DNA of 64,000 bases from Artocarpus heterophyllus (lineage: Eukaryota; Streptophyta; Magnoliopsida; Rosales; Moraceae): the NCBI GenBank assembly GCA_025403435.1, contig CM046350.1, positions 21,088,324 through 21,152,323 of the forward strand, in the 5' to 3' direction. The notes beneath the pieces are model-generated. The model was not told the origin of the DNA, searched no databases, and saw only the letters and a program-made list of their open reading frames with translations. A program made the translations under genes and the position numbers. Below, one piece after another: positions 43,279 through 56,850 of the stretch; position 1 is the first letter of the stretch, and each line of letters opens with the position of its first letter.

Positions 43279-45333
43279 CATATAGCCATTCTAGTGCTAA
43301 TTGTTGACAAGCAAATCTTGTCAAACAAATATCTCTTGCAATTTCCTCACCATGTCAATCTCATACAAGGGAACTTAATAAATACCAAGGAAAATATAAA
43401 GAATACACAAGAATTGTATAATGGTTCACCTCAATTGAAGAACAAGTCCATTAGAGTTTTCTCAGGACAAGGGCATTTCACTATAAGAAAGTTGTTTTAC
43501 AAAGTTTACCCTAGGGTGCTAAGAATTGGACTTGAGGCTGCCTCTAAGGTTGGTTGTATTATGATCCTTTAATTACAATTTAACTTTAAACATAAGTAAA
43601 TCTCCTATCCAATTGACTATCTGACTCTAATGAGATCTTCTATTGAGATTATCTCTTTTGAGGATTTGGAATCTTGCAAAATCGGATAGGATTGAATGCT
43701 AATCACTAACTTGGAGATCTTCACTTTAAATAATAAACACGGTTTCTTGATTTATCATTTTCAAGTATTGTCTGATAAACACGCTTTAAGGGAACCAGCG
43801 AGGTAGAATGGGTCGAGATCAATCTTGAGCCTTCCTAGGCCCAATATTTGATTTAGGCTTATTAGTGGCCCAACAACATCGCAGATTTGCAACAGATTTG
43901 TAATTTATCCCCTAAACTTTTAGTTTTAGTAAGTTGCACCCTTTTCTTGTAAATATATAGCAAATTACCGCCTGTTGATAGTGATAATAGTTTCTTTTTT
44001 AAAATTTTACGTAACTTGTACATAATAATTGATTAATGACATGAATGATCATTTCTATGTATTTAATCTATATTTATAGGTTAAATATCTTTAATTAAGG
44101 CTTTTATCAAAATTGAAAATTTTGAATCAAATTAATTTTAAATATAAATTAAGGCTAATATTCATTAAAAAAAGACATTTCATGCTCTTAATTAAGGACC
44201 TAAGTAAAAATCACATATCAATTTCAATAAAAAAAAATTAATCACTTTCCATGGAGTAATTTGCTGTAGATTTTTAAGTTTACCAAAATTGAAAGTTCAT
44301 GGGATGATTTGCAAATGTACAATATGTTCATGGGGCAACAATGCTAAAACTCCTTTATTTATTTATTTACTTATTTATTTGAAGAGAAGATAAGATTTTA
44401 GGTTTTCAAGGAGAAAACTAAAGGAGTCAATGTTGAATAGTTGGATTGTGTTTATTATTATTATTTTGCCTCTTTGGTTTTTTCTTCTTTTTTTTTTATC
44501 TTCAATTTGACATGAGAAGGGCACATGACACTCTGTCCAATTTTTTTTATGGTGTTATCAATTGGAGCAGCTCTGTCAAGATTTTAAAGTTCAAGAGTGT
44601 CTTTTGTAGGAGGATTCAAAAAGTAAAACTCAAATTGATCCCAAGATTCAAATCGTTGTTTGATAAAGAGCAAATTAGGATATAAAACTCAACTCGAATT
44701 CGGTTTTGAATAAAAATACGAATTGTACTACACCCCCTCCCCCCCCAAATTTTAAATTCGGATCTTGAACTCAACTCAGATTGAGCTTTTTTTCTTCTAT
44801 ACTTAAAATAATAATAATAATAACTTCTTTATTTCATATCTGATTGATGTTTTTTTTTTTTTTTTGCATTGCATTCAAAGCTAAATCTCCATCCATATTG
44901 CATATTAAAATATATCATGAACATTAAGGTTTTGTTAGTAAACCAATAATTTTCAAATGACTTTTTTCACTATTTAATATAAATTTGGATTTTATTCTCT
45001 ATTCAAATTAACACTTCAGATAGCAACTTAAATAATATAATTTAGATTTCTCGGTTCAAGTCAAAAGGTTTAAATCATCACAAATCAAATCTACGAACCA
45101 AAAGAAATTTCTCTGGTGAGTTTTGGAAAAGTAGCTGTTTGACAGGTAATTGTCTTTCATCTATGAGATTTAAACCAAAAAAAATGTAATTTTTAATCAA
45201 ATTTAGTTAGAAACAAAATTTTACTGGTGGGTCCCACCCAAAAAAATTTTAGAAGAGGAATTGAATTGTGAAACAAGGCATTCATGCCAAAAAAAAAATG
45301 TCTGCTAATAACTAGTCCTGTCGGAGCAGTTAA
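43279..45333. other. Intergenic, no gene supported
   Basis: A 111-codon frame at 43237-43572 overlaps the inverted-repeat arm and shows no known domain. The rest is AT-rich with T runs near 44480 and 44850. Confidence 0.45.
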
Positions 45334-45888
45334 GAACAAAGGAAAAGAAGCGACGGGATCTAATTGTAGGGTGTTTGGTATGACAGTCAGAACCATTGAT
45401 TAGAATTGTAAACACTATAACATATGAGAGCTTTATCCTATAGTAATTTTTTTTTTTTACTATAACATGTGAGAGCTTTATATTACTTATAACTAAAAAG
45501 TTAATTAAAACCAATTTTTTCAAACATACTATAAGTCTCTATCAGTTGGCAAAGTGAGCGATACTTACGCTGTGGCCTTGAAAATTATAGGGTACGGCAA
45601 GTCAAAGGAAAAGAACAAAGGAAAAGAAGCGACGGGATCTAATTGTAGGGTGTTTGGTATGACAGTCAGAACCATTGATTAGAATTGTAAACACTATAAC
45701 ATATGAGAGCTTTATCCTATAGTAATTTTTTTTTTACTATAATATATGAGAGCTTTATATTACTTATAACTAAAAAATTAATTAAAATCAATTTTTTCAA
45801 ACATACTATAAGTCTCTATCAGTCGGCAAAGTGAGCGATACTTACGCTGTGGCCTTGAAAATTATAGGGTACGGCAAGTCAAAGGAAC
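45334..45888. repeat. 279-bp tandem duplication
   Basis: Two adjacent copies begin GAACAAAGGAAAAGAAGCGAC at 45334 and 45613, with a period of 279 bp. They differ by a few substitutions and T-run length. Each copy holds a shorter internal repeat, ACTATAACATATGAGAGCTT. Confidence 0.92.
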
Positions 45889-46258
45889 AAAAAAGTCAAA
45901 TGTGAATGGATCAACGTCCACGGACCTTCACATGGCCACGAAACAAACACGTATATATAGAGAAAATTGCATGTTATACAAGACTTTAATATTTTCTTTT
46001 CTTTTTAAAATATACGCGCCAATATTAATTAGCAAAAACTTCGCGAGCACATTTCAATCACATGTGGGGCCTATTTCAATGAGAAGTGCAGAAAAGATCA
46101 TTTTTCGAAGCCTTGACAATGTCGCCGACTTCGACACTTAAACAAATTATTGACGAACCTTCGGTCAGATGGGTTCACATGTTTTTATTATTCTTGGGCG
46201 AAAATAAAAGCCAATTATTTCTATTTATTTTCCTTGACGTTTCATTTGAAACATTTTA

Positions 46259-46376
46259 GGCCTATTTGGTTCGAGTATTTGAATAGAGTATTTGAATAAA
46301 GATTTAAATTTTTATGAGAGAAAATACTATAGCAAAATGATTCAAACCGTAATTCGAGTATCGAAACAAACGAGCC
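46259..46376. mobile_element. hAT-like MITE, second copy
   Basis: The interior GAGTATTTGAATAAAGATTT...GAGAGAAAATACTATAGCAAAATGATTCAAACC matches 27745-27864 closely. Ends AGGCCTATTTGGTTCG and CGAAACAAACGAGCCT form imperfect inverted repeats. Confidence 0.7.
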
Positions 46377-48559
46377 TTTGTCTCTTGATTAATGCGGTGC
46401 TTCTTATATGTCCTTATACGTCAAACCGGTACTTATTATCAATTTAACGAGATGGCCATATATATCCACTAATTCTGCAGTAATTAGGACAAAATACGCT
46501 GAATGTAGTTTGCACAAATATATACTGGGTAAATTAAAACCATCAAAAGATGAATAATGTGTCTGAGAAGAAAAAGTACTCCTATAAACTTAAGGCTGCA
46601 AGTGAGGAATTTTTTTTTTTTTTGAACTTCTAATGGAGTCATATTTTAATTAAATGTTGTTCCTTTGTGATTTTTCTAATCTTATTTTTGTTCAATTTCA
46701 GTAGGTTCCTACTTTTTTTTTCTGTTTTAGGTAATATTTTAATTAATGTGCTCGTAGATTCTCTTGTGTGTGAACTTTCCTTCCACATATATATTTTTTT
46801 AATAAATTTTTGGTTATCTAAAGAAAGTCCATACTTACCTACTAGCAATCACCAATGGCGGAGGAACTTGTGGACAATTGGTTGCCTCAGTGATAACCCA
46901 TTAAGTTCTTTTCATGTTTCTTAAAACCATCTTTAAAAATTTGTTATTTTTTTAGTTTAATTCCTACTAAGATGTGATTTTTTATATGCACACTTGACTT
47001 TACTTTTCACCTTATATATACATGTATATATATATGCACACACTAATTTAAGAAAAAAAATAGTGTATACCTTTACTGAACTCAGGCACCGGCAATACTA
47101 GCATTATTATATAATTCCATAGGTCAAGGGTATAGAATTACCATTTAGCAATATAATTTGTAGCCCTTACATTTACCAGCCGTCTCATGTTTGCATTCCA
47201 ATACTTAACAAAATGCAATCTAGGAAAAGGGCAAATTTACGGTGGGAGAGGTGCTTTTTTTTTTTTTTCACCGGTGTTGTATAATTGTGAACACTTGGTT
47301 AAAAATCTATAATCGAAAATGATCTTTTCACTAGAAAAATAAATAAATAAAAACTACTACATCTAATTAAATCCTTTCTTCAAGTCTAAAACTCCATCTC
47401 GCCCTTCCACCAACAGCGCGGCACGAAGAGTATTGGCGCGCGATCTCACCCTTCCTCGATGCAGTCCACCCACAAACGACGTTGCCAGCGCAAACAACCC
47501 TTTCCTGACGACTAGAAATGGCAGAGCCTAAGGAACAGCTCTGTCAAAATCTTTGGCCTCATCTCTAATTAATTGGTTGCGAGATCCACCACCAGTGGTA
47601 GGCGCAAGACCCATTGCCTGTGGGTCGCGTGACCCTCGCAGATGGACTGGGAGATCCATGCTTGCAACCCACTTGCGACCCCTTTGCAATTTTTGCAAGC
47701 GCTGGGAGTGTGTAGGTTAGATTAAAAAAGAAAAACCGAAACGAGTGAAAAAAATAGGATCCACTGACAAAACTTACCGCCCTTAAAATAAGTGCTTTGA
47801 CTATCGGAAGGGGCTTTCTCCGTTGGTCGGAAACCGAACTGACCAACCAATCTTTTTTAAACATAAGTTTAAATTATAATAATATATCATATATTGAACT
47901 CTATTTTATGTTCAAACTTTAAATTTTAGACTTTATTGTTAAATTATAAATGTCTTTGTCAATATGCTTTGTTCTCGTTGTATACTACTATATTATTGTT
48001 CCTAAAATGTTGTGTTTTCTAATTCCATCTCTAATATATTATAATTTAGAGAAAATTACACTTTATGTCACACTTTTAAAAGTATTTTTATTTAGGCTAT
48101 ACTTAAAAAATTTTATCACTATCATTCATATTATAAGTTAAGTTGTACCATCACAAATAAATATGTGTTGAATTTATAAAAAGTGAATCTTGGTATTATG
48201 AAAATTCCCCTTATATTTGAAGCCAAAAAAAAAAAAAAAAAGAACCTATAGGCTACTACTAGGATACTATATGTGTTATGAGGGGTTACACCTATCTCGA
48301 GTTGACCGAAACCAACAACCAATGATTGAAAACTGGCCAACTATTTGTTACAACATGTTGGTTCTCAGCATGTACTTTTCAAAACCGGCCAACCATTTGT
48401 TACAACCGATTAGAAACTGACCAATAAAAAACTGCCAGCTTTTAATCAGCAAACACCCCTAAGCTTGGGGATCTAGGTGGGGCAGAGCTAGGCTCGCTAG
48501 CGGTTGGGAGCATCGGGGCTGTGCTTTTTAGAGGCTGAAAGCGTCAATGGTTGCGCGTG
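46377..48559. other. Intergenic, no gene supported
   Basis: AT-rich with a GC-richer patch at 47390-47830. Frames there are short and unrecognised. This is the left flank of the Athila element. Confidence 0.45.
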
Positions 48560-50646
48560 TGTTGGTAACGCCCCAAAATGTTTCTCTTTAAACGGTGGAC
48601 GTTTGTAGTATAGAAAAGTTGTCGTATCCACAGAGAGATGAAAATTTGTACCTCGGCAAATTGATAAAAATAGATGTTCAAAAGTGTAAAATGAGATAAA
48701 TATTCTTGTGGTTTTTATTTTATTTAATTCAAAATTTAAAGCATAAAATTAAAATGATGAAGCTTTGAGAATCCCTTGTATGTTTTGCAACTGATATGAA
48801 ATTTTAACTTTAATTAATAATTATTTAAAACATTTGATTAATTATATCTTATCTCATTGATTGCAAGCACATTTTACTAATTATATAGGACAACCTAAAT
48901 CGACAATATAGCAAGCCATAATGTAGTAAGGGTTTACCTATAAAAACTAGCAAAATAATTATTAGTGCACTAATTATGAAAATTATAACAGCTGTCACTC
49001 AATTATAATTAACATAATTATAGGATAGAAAAGATAATAACAAATCAAAATTAATATATTTTAGTAGAATAAATTTTTACATTCACTCCGGCAGCACTTC
49101 GTCTTATGAAATATCTAGAATCGACAATATAACAAGTCATACTGCAGTAAAAGACATTCCATAAAATTAAGCATCATTTTATTATTATTAATATTAACTA
49201 TGCAACACAATTAAATTACATAAAAAAAGCATGACTGAATTTATGTAAAAATTGACAGCATAACAACAGTAAAAATAATTATTGAAAACAAAAAGATATA
49301 ATTTATTCCAAAAATATAAGCATTACCACATAGATATAGAGTTAAAATCCATACTAAAATATTATGCATATAAGATCATCTCTCTGCCTCACCAGACACT
49401 CTACTCTAATTTAAGCATTATTTTATTATTATTTTTTTACCCAAGAAAATATTGCTGAGTCTAACTCAACATAAAGGAAAAGAAGAGGAAAGAGGGCCAA
49501 AGGCCCATTGAGGAGTGCATTTTTGAAAGGGCGATGCAAGTCTATTTATAGCCTTGAAAAATTACTGTTTGTTATTTTTTATTTTTTTATTTTTTTAACG
49601 TTGAAACACATCTTTGGAGTGCAGGTTTGAGTTTATAATCCAGTGCATCGCATATCACGGTAGCACAGAACAGGCGCAATCTAAATCGTTCATTTCACGA
49701 TCCAACAGTCAACAGGCAGGTGCGAGAAAGACCCAGGTGGGGCTAGTGAAACTGATATTGAAGACCGTTCGATCAGACTTGGTATTCGGATCTGATGGGT
49801 TAGAAAACCGCTGCACGTGGAGGCGACTGCACACGAGCAGACGCTGCCTAAGATTCCCTCTAACGCGCGTGAGACTTCTCGACACATGTGATGCACGCGC
49901 CAATCATATTTCGACATGTGGACAGCAATGCGAGATTCTGTTGACGCACCGAATGATGCGATGACACGCGTCTCTTCCTCGGATGGTCACAATTAATCTG
50001 GCAGTGAATCCATCGGTCAAGAAATTGCCACATGTCCCATTTAATTTAAATTTGAATTTTCTTTATCTTTTTGATGCATTTAATGTCTGATTTTATCCAT
50101 TTTGGTGTCGTTTTGCTCTGTTTTTCCTCTAGATTTTAAATCTAAAAATCACAAACACACTAATATTAATTATTTTACAAACATAATATTTACAAAAATA
50201 TTAAAAATATTTATTTTACACTAAAACACACAAAAATAAATAAAAACTCCTAAAATTTTCAGTCTCTTACGATTTGACACAAATATAATTTTTATGACTT
50301 GGAAATATTTTTAGAAATTACTAAAAATATAGTAAAACATATTTACAAACTTACAACACACTATCAAATACTCTAAAACTCAAAATAAAATAACCACATT
50401 ACTTTTACGATTTTAACTATTTACAGACTAAACACTTATTTAACACACCAAAATTACTCTAAAAATTACTGACAATTCTATTAAATATAAAAACACACTA
50501 AAAACACATTTTTAAACATATTTACACACTAAGACACAAAAATACTTATTAACACAAAATGATACTAATTAGAGGATTTAATGAGAAATAAAAGCATAAA
50601 TAAATTATTTAAACCTTAGAAAATGTATACTTTTATAGTCTCATCA
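48560..50646 (-). repeat. 3' LTR of the Athila element (left copy)
   Basis: 2,087 bp. It holds a minus-strand TATAAATA box (complement of 49543-49550). It contains about 40 bp near 49100-49140 and about 145 bp near 50250-50400 that the right LTR lacks. Confidence 0.88.
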
Positions 50647-50660
50647 CACCCCCCTACCAG
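50647..50660 (-). other. Polypurine tract of the Athila element
   Basis: Plus strand CACCCCCCTACCAG, i.e. GGTAGGGGGGTG on the minus strand, directly before the 3' LTR. Confidence 0.75.
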
Positions 50661-52219
50661 CTTATTGCTAGTCCCTAGCAATTAAAGCGATAGAATTTTG
50701 AAATGATTTACTAAATATTCATACAATGAAATTTATTTAACTATAATTTAACTTATCTAACTAGATAGACTAACAAAACAAAAATTTTATTTGAACAATT
50801 TATATGCTATTTAACAAAATGCATATAAGCCAGACTTAGCACAAAAAAGGGAGATAATGAATAATTATGAAGTTTCATCCAAAACTAGAAATAATATTGT
50901 TATGATATTTTGCTTCAAATCACTCCTACAGGCAGCAACATTTCAAATTGTTGATTTGGAACAATTAAAGAGCAAAAACATAGAAATATTTACAGACTTT
51001 ACAATTATGGATAGTGCAATGCTTAGTTCCCTTAAGCTTTCTCCATAACCCATTTAACGAGTTTTGGGTTAGTAACTCCTAGACCAGTTGGTCTAAGATA
51101 CTAGGTGTTGAAGCACCCCTTAGAACTTACTTACTCGAGTTAAAGAGGCTACGAAACCAAACTTATCTAAATTTATTTATATGATTACAAACTTTATTTA
51201 TTTACAATTTATTTATTTTTTTATTTTAATTAGTTTATTAATTTTGAAAATATTGCTGCCTTTATTTGTTCATCTTCACAAAACAACAAAACTCAAATAT
51301 TCATAGCTTTGACTTACCACCACAATTAAACATTACAGTGCGTGTGTGAAAAGAATGGCTTACAAACACTTTGAAAAATAAACACATAAAAATGTTAAAT
51401 AAAACTAAAGTTTTGAGAGTGCATAAAATTAGATAATTCAAAGAATAGAAAATTGATATTACATTAATATGAAATTCAAAAATCAAAACAAAATAATAAG
51501 ACATTAATTACTGAGAAACTAATATTTACAAGACATTTTTTTAAAATTTTCTTTTAATTTTATGCACAAAAAAATAATATTTACAAGAAATTTTTTTAAA
51601 ATTTTCTTTTAATTTTATGCCCAAAAAAATTAACACACAAAAATGAAAAATGCACAAAAATCTGGAGCAAAATAAAAATTTGGGCAAAATCAAAAAATTT
51701 TTGGCACAGCACAATTTTTAAGCACAACCATTTCCTTCCAACCTAGAATGTACATTATCCTAAATTTATAAAAGAATAGTAAGAGCAGCAAAAATATTAC
51801 CTGAATTAGCACAGTTGCAAAGATGATCTGTGGTAAACTTAACAAACCAAAAACTAAAAACTAACAAAACACACAACAATATATTACAAATTGGGTCTTT
51901 TAAAGTCAGATTCCCTAGACTTTATTTTTTTGTTTCGAAACTCAAAAATCATATTTTTACACAAATTCTTCAGAATTCATCTCAAGAGGCCGCAAATATA
52001 AAGTATTTAGTAATCACAATTGATTATAACCTCCTTAATCTCAGCTATTCTGCAAGAATTAATTTTGAGATTTATTTTCAACTTTCAAAGTTTTTTTTTA
52101 ATATGAAAACAAAAAAATAAATAAAAAAAAAGCAAAATAAGAAAATAGACAACAAAAATAAATATTTAAAAGAGAATAAACAAAAAACTACACAGGGTTG
52201 ATAAACTGGAGCCATAACA
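50661..52219. other. Region between Athila pol and 3' LTR, no gene retained
   Basis: In many Athila elements an additional (env-like) frame lies here. In this copy the 1.5 kb is AT-rich, with only short frames and no recognisable domain. A direct repeat, AATATTTACAAGA.ATTTTTTTAAAATT, occurs near 51521 and 51576. Confidence 0.55.
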
Positions 52220-52320
52220 GTGACTTCTTCGGGTTCAGTTATCCATTCTATGTAGCTTTTCAATCTCTGGCCATTTACTTTGAGTATCCTTCCATAGGAT
52301 GGATCTTCAATTTCAACAAC
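52220..52320. repeat. 101-bp direct duplication, left copy
   Basis: Identical by eye over all 101 bp to 54354-54454. It is part of the integrase C-terminal coding region of the Athila element (minus-strand GRILKVNGQRLKSYIEWITE) and immediately flanks the solo LTR. Confidence 0.93.
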
Positions 52321-52837
52321 TGTTGGAAACAAAGTGCGCAACGGAATTTTAAAAATTTTTCATCAGAGTAATTTCCAAAACACAAGTTTAATATGTTATA
52401 TGTATAAATTAAACAGATCTTACTAACCTCAGTATGCCGAAGAACCTCCGCGACCTGTGTAGAGAAGTAACGTTCCAGAAGAGCCTCAACCAACTGGTCT
52501 TCTTTGCTATTCTCTATCCACAACCGGAGTGAGTGTGGGCTCACACGTACAGCTCTTCCACCGGTGACTCTCCTTCCAACCAATAGAGAGAACCCAAAGC
52601 TAGTGTTCGTAATTTGTGAACAAAAGCTCTCAGGGAGTTTTCAGATACTCACTAGAAGAGTATCACTCTTAATCTCTCAAATTGATCTGAGTAAATCATT
52701 AGACTCACTCCTTTTTTATACCTATTGGTCCTTGGGGTCAGTCCATATCAGATTAGGTCTCAAAAATCGAAACAGAATCAAGTTCGGATCAATATCTGAT
52801 AAGATACGCGTGAAAAACGCGTAATCTTAACTGTCGC

Positions 52838-52922
52838 GGTCGGCATGCCGAACTGTGTGATAGGCAGGCCGAACTGACCAGTTCGGCAGGCCGAACACGT
52901 CATCCGGCATGCCGAACTGCCG
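52838..52922. repeat. GC-rich hairpin tract in the solo LTR
   Basis: Four or so copies of a GTCGGCATGCCGAACTG / GTTCGGCAGGCCGAAC unit in about 85 bp, facing each other. The same unit is found at 751-905. Confidence 0.85.
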
Positions 52923-53068
52923 AGAAAAAATCTCCGCGAATCTTTTATTTTCCACCCGAGATTCTAAAGGATAAAGTCTCAGTTTTGATTCAAATAGCCC
53001 AATAGAAAAGATATCTGATCAAAACAAACTTTATCAAGATAATCTCTAAGAAAATAAATCAATTCACA

Positions 53069-53224
53069 ATAATTCTACAAGTTTATCTTGTTCTAATTGT
53101 CCAAAATTAAAACAACCGATAAACAGACAAGAATTATCCGAACGCCATAATTCAACAAGTTCATCTTGAACTAATTTCTTACATAATTAATTCAACCGAT
53201 AAACAGACATGAATTATTTGATTC
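53069..53224. repeat. 78-bp tandem subrepeat in the solo LTR
   Basis: Two copies, 53069-53146 and 53147-53224, both starting ATAATTC.ACAAGTT and sharing CAACCGATAAACAGACA.GAATTAT. They are diverged in the middle. Confidence 0.85.
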
Positions 53225-54353
53225 TTATAAATTTTAAACCAATCTGATAAATCCGACATAAGTCACCAATTATTGGAAAAGCACGCCGTGTCGTTACAGG
53301 ATTTTATGAGCTAGCAAAGGGGACCAAAATGGACCTATAAAGTTCAAGCTCATGATAATTATGAAACCCAATATCCCAGATATACATTTCACAATTATCA
53401 ACTCCAACGCTACTCCACTAAAAGCTTGGAGCTGCACTCTCGAACTTTATAGAATTACGAAGCTCGTGTAGCTAAGTCTCCATGACATATCATAGTGTAT
53501 CGCATCCCCATATGATCATCCATAATCGGCTTAAGGACAAGTTCTGTCTTACCTTCCCGATTATTTTTATCTTACGTTCCATTGTCTCACCATTAGAAAA
53601 CTTACCATCCAAAGATAGTATACCATTCGGTTACACCTATGTATCCAAATGGTTGAGCGCTCCAGTTTTCCAATTACAGGACAACGCATATAAGAGGATA
53701 TCATTACTCCTAAAGAGGAGCTATGGATTCCATATCTATGAATAACAAGTCTACGCTACCAAGAGTCATGCCTCCAACGTACCGGCATGCATGCCACTAT
53801 AGAGATGTGGGAGTCACCCATTGGTACATCAAAAGACACAAATCGAGACAACGGGCCCATTATTCATCTCAGGATTAAGATACAATACAAATGATTGTCT
53901 AAAGTGAATCGATTTGCCAAGATAGAATTATTAATCCAAATCAATTCACTTTATGTCCCGATCCAACACATCGTCACCTATGACAACGCGCCAATGTTTC
54001 TATTCACGGAGTCCAACTCCGATGGCCAAGACAAACCATCTCCCAAAAGGGATATAGACAACATAACAATCTTTACATGAATAAAGCGCCCAACTTTATT
54101 CACTCGATTGCGGATCATATATTTTAGACCATCACCTTAAGAGTCGTGTCTACCGCATAATCATCCCATCATATGTCCAACTCTTAAGGTTTAGACTGAC
54201 AGTCTCAGACTACTGTTTGCTTATCATACATTCAACAAATATGAACGTAAAGAGGACAATATTTGGTATATATAAATGAATAAATTCTTTATTGATAAAA
54301 ATGTCTCCAAAAACGTATTACATTTTTACTCCTTAGAGCATACATGTCTAACA

Positions 54354-54454
54354 GTGACTTCTTCGGGTTCAGTTATCCATTCTATGTAGCTTTTCAATCT
54401 CTGGCCATTTACTTTGAGTATCCTTCCATAGGATGGATCTTCAATTTCAACAAC
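54354..54454. repeat. 101-bp direct duplication, right copy
   Basis: Identical to 52220-52320. On this side it continues in frame into the rest of the integrase relic. Confidence 0.93.
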
Positions 54455-55690
54455 ACCATTTAGGAAAACCTGTTTCATAATATATGGACCTGTCCATTGT
54501 GATTTTAACTTACCAGGATGAAGGTGAAGACGAGATTCATAAAGATGAACCCGTTGATTTGGCTCAAAGTTCTTTCTCAGAATATGTTTGTCATGAAATG
54601 CTTTCATTTTTGCTTTGTAAATCCGTGAACTGTTGTAAGCACCATTCCTTAATTCCTCAAGTTCAGAGAGTTGAAGCTTCCATTCAACACCTGCAGCACT
54701 AAGATCAAAGTTGAGAGCTTTAATAGCCTAATAAGCTTTATGTTCAAGTTCTATAGGTAAATGACAGGCTTTTCTAAAGACGAGCCTATAGGGAGACATT
54801 CCTAAAGGAGCTTTGTAAGCTGTGCGGTATGCCAGAGTGCATCTTAAAGACGTGAGGACCAATCTTTTCGATCAGGATTCACTGTTTTTTTCAAAATTTG
54901 TTTGACCTCTCTATTTGCTAACTCAGCTTGTCCATTTGTCTATGGATGATAGGCAGTTGAAACTTTATGAATCACATCGTACTTTCGCATCAAAGTTTCA
55001 AAAGAACGGTTGCAAAAATGTGTGCCTTAATCACTGATTATAATATGTGGCGTACCATACCTAGATAACACGTTTTCTTTCAAGAACTTTATAACAGTTG
55101 TATTATCATTAGTACGGCATGCTACGACTTCAACCCATTTTGAAACATACTCTACAACAAGAAGGATGTATAGGTACCCAGAAGAAGGTGGAAAAGGTCC
55201 CATAAAGTCTATTCCCCAGCAATCAAATATTTCAATTGCTATAATCGGGTTTAGAGGCATCATGTGACGACAAGACAGAGTACCTAACTTTTGACAATTT
55301 TCGCAGGAACGACAATAATGATAAGTGTCTTTGAACAAAGTGGGCCAATAAAGACCACATTGGAGGATCTTTGCAGCAGTTTTCTTGGCAGAAAAATGAC
55401 CACCACATGCATCAGTGTGACAAAATTTAAGACACTATTCATTTCATCTTCAGGAATGCAACGTCTCATGATTTGATCACGATAGTATTTGGAAAGGTAC
55501 GAGTTATCCCAGTAAAAGTTACGCACTTCAATAAAAAAACTTTCTTTTGTCTTGCAAACTCCAAGCAGATTGAATTTCTCCAGTTGCCAAATAATTGACA
55601 ATGTGTGCATACCAAGGTAACTTGGTAACAGAGAACAAATGTTCATCACGAAATTCATCATCAATTGGTGAACCATCGACAGAATCATTA
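54355..55690 (-). pseudogene. Athila integrase relic
   Basis: Minus-strand frames show zinc-finger Cys residues (CRSCENCQKLGTLSCRHMMP, about 55250-55320), the core start DCWGIDFMGPFPPSSGYLYI and VEYVSKWVEVVACRTND, then RYGTPHIIISD (about 55027-55070). A stop is followed by a LWAYRTAYK-like stretch (about 54800-54840) and the C-terminal WTGPYIMKQVFLNGVVEIEDP block. Stops and at least two frame changes are present. The last codons are beyond the solo LTR at 52200-52320. Confidence 0.8.
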
Positions 55691-56850
55691 ACTTCTAAAC
55701 GAGATAAGTGGTCAGCTACCACGTTCTCAACTCCTTTCTTATCCTTGATAGTCAAATCAAACTCTTGCAGAAGAAGGATCCACCTGATAAGCCGAGCTTT
55801 AGCATCCTTTTTAGAAAAGAGATACTTAAGGGCAGAATGATCAGTAAAAACAGTGATGGGTGAACCGATTAGGTATGAACGAAACTTATCAAGCGCAAAT
55901 ACTACAGCAAGTAATTCCTTTTTAGTGGTTGAGTAATTCATTTGAGCATTGTTCAAGGTTTTGCTTGCATAGTACACTACAAAAGGTTTTCCTTCCCTTC
56001 GTTGACCTAAGACGACTCCTACAGTGTAATTGCTTGCATCACACATAACTTCAAATGGTAAACTCCAATCAGGGGATTGCATGATAGGTGCAGAAGTTAA
56101 CTTAGATATCAGTGTTCGGAAAGATTCTTCACATTCTTTTGTCCATTCAAACACAGCATCTTTCAACAAGAGATTACACAATGGTCTTGATATGGCTGAA
56201 AAATTTTGAATGAACCTCCTATAAAATCCAGCGTGTCCAAGAAAAGATCGAACATATCTAACAGTCTTTGGAGTGGCCAAGTTTGAAATAAGCTCAATCT
56301 TAGCTGGATCAACTTCAATTCCTCTTTCAGAGACAATGTGTCCAAGAACTATGCCAGATGGAACCATAAAATGCCATTTTCCCAATTTAACACAAGACCT
56401 TTTTCTTCACATTTTTTCAAAATAGCTTTCAAATTAAGCAGACAAGTATCAAACGAATTACCAAAAACATTCAAATCATCCATGAAAACTTCCATAATCT
56501 TTTCAACCATGCCACTAAAAATGCTCATCATGCATCTTTGAAATGTAGCTAGGGCGTTACAAAGTCTTAATGACATTCTTTGGAAAGCAAAAGTACCAAA
56601 AAGACATGTAAACGTGGTCTTTTCCTGATCTTCTAATGCTATCTCTATCTGATAATATCCTGAATATCCATCTAGAAAGCAATAGAAAGGATGACTAGCT
56701 ACACGTTCTAAGATTTGATCGATGAATGGGAGTGGAAAATGGTCTTTTCGAGTGGCAGCATTTAATTTTCGATAATCAATGCACATTCGCCATCCAGTGG
56801 CAACTCTTGTAGGGACAAATTCTCCTTTTTTTCATTTTTTATCACAGTTA
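55691..56850 (-). pseudogene. Athila reverse transcriptase and RNase H relic
   Basis: RT: MCIDYRKLNAATRKDHFPLP (from 56786), FLDGYSGYYQIEIALEDQEK, then FMDD (FMDDLNVFG) in the place of the YVDD box, as is usual in Athila. A frame change near 56350-56385 separates it from the thumb ([17 protein letters not shown]) and RNase H ([60 protein letters not shown]). It copies element RNA into DNA in living relatives. This copy is broken between RT and RNase H. Confidence 0.85.

Larger units (their letters stand above)
52321..54353 (-). mobile_element. Solo LTR (Copia-like) inside the Athila integrase region
   Basis: 2,033 bp, reading TGTTAGACATG...GTTTCCAACA on the minus strand (TG...CA). There is no internal coding region. 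The minus strand has a TATA box (GGTATAAAAAAGG, near 52705-52720) and an AATAAA-like site near 54287. The end CGCACTTTGTTTCCAACA resembles ends of plant Copia LTRs. The element carries a 78-bp subrepeat (53069-53224) and the GTTCGGCAGGCCGAAC tract (52838-52922). It is flanked by a 101-bp duplication instead of the usual 5 bp. Confidence 0.75.

Noticed and set aside
43237..43572. 111-codon plus-strand frame
   Set aside because: It overlaps an arm of an inverted repeat and has no known motif; likely chance.
52275..52583. Minus-strand frame of 102 codons
   Set aside because: It runs across the solo LTR end and the 101-bp duplication, so it is a junction artefact.
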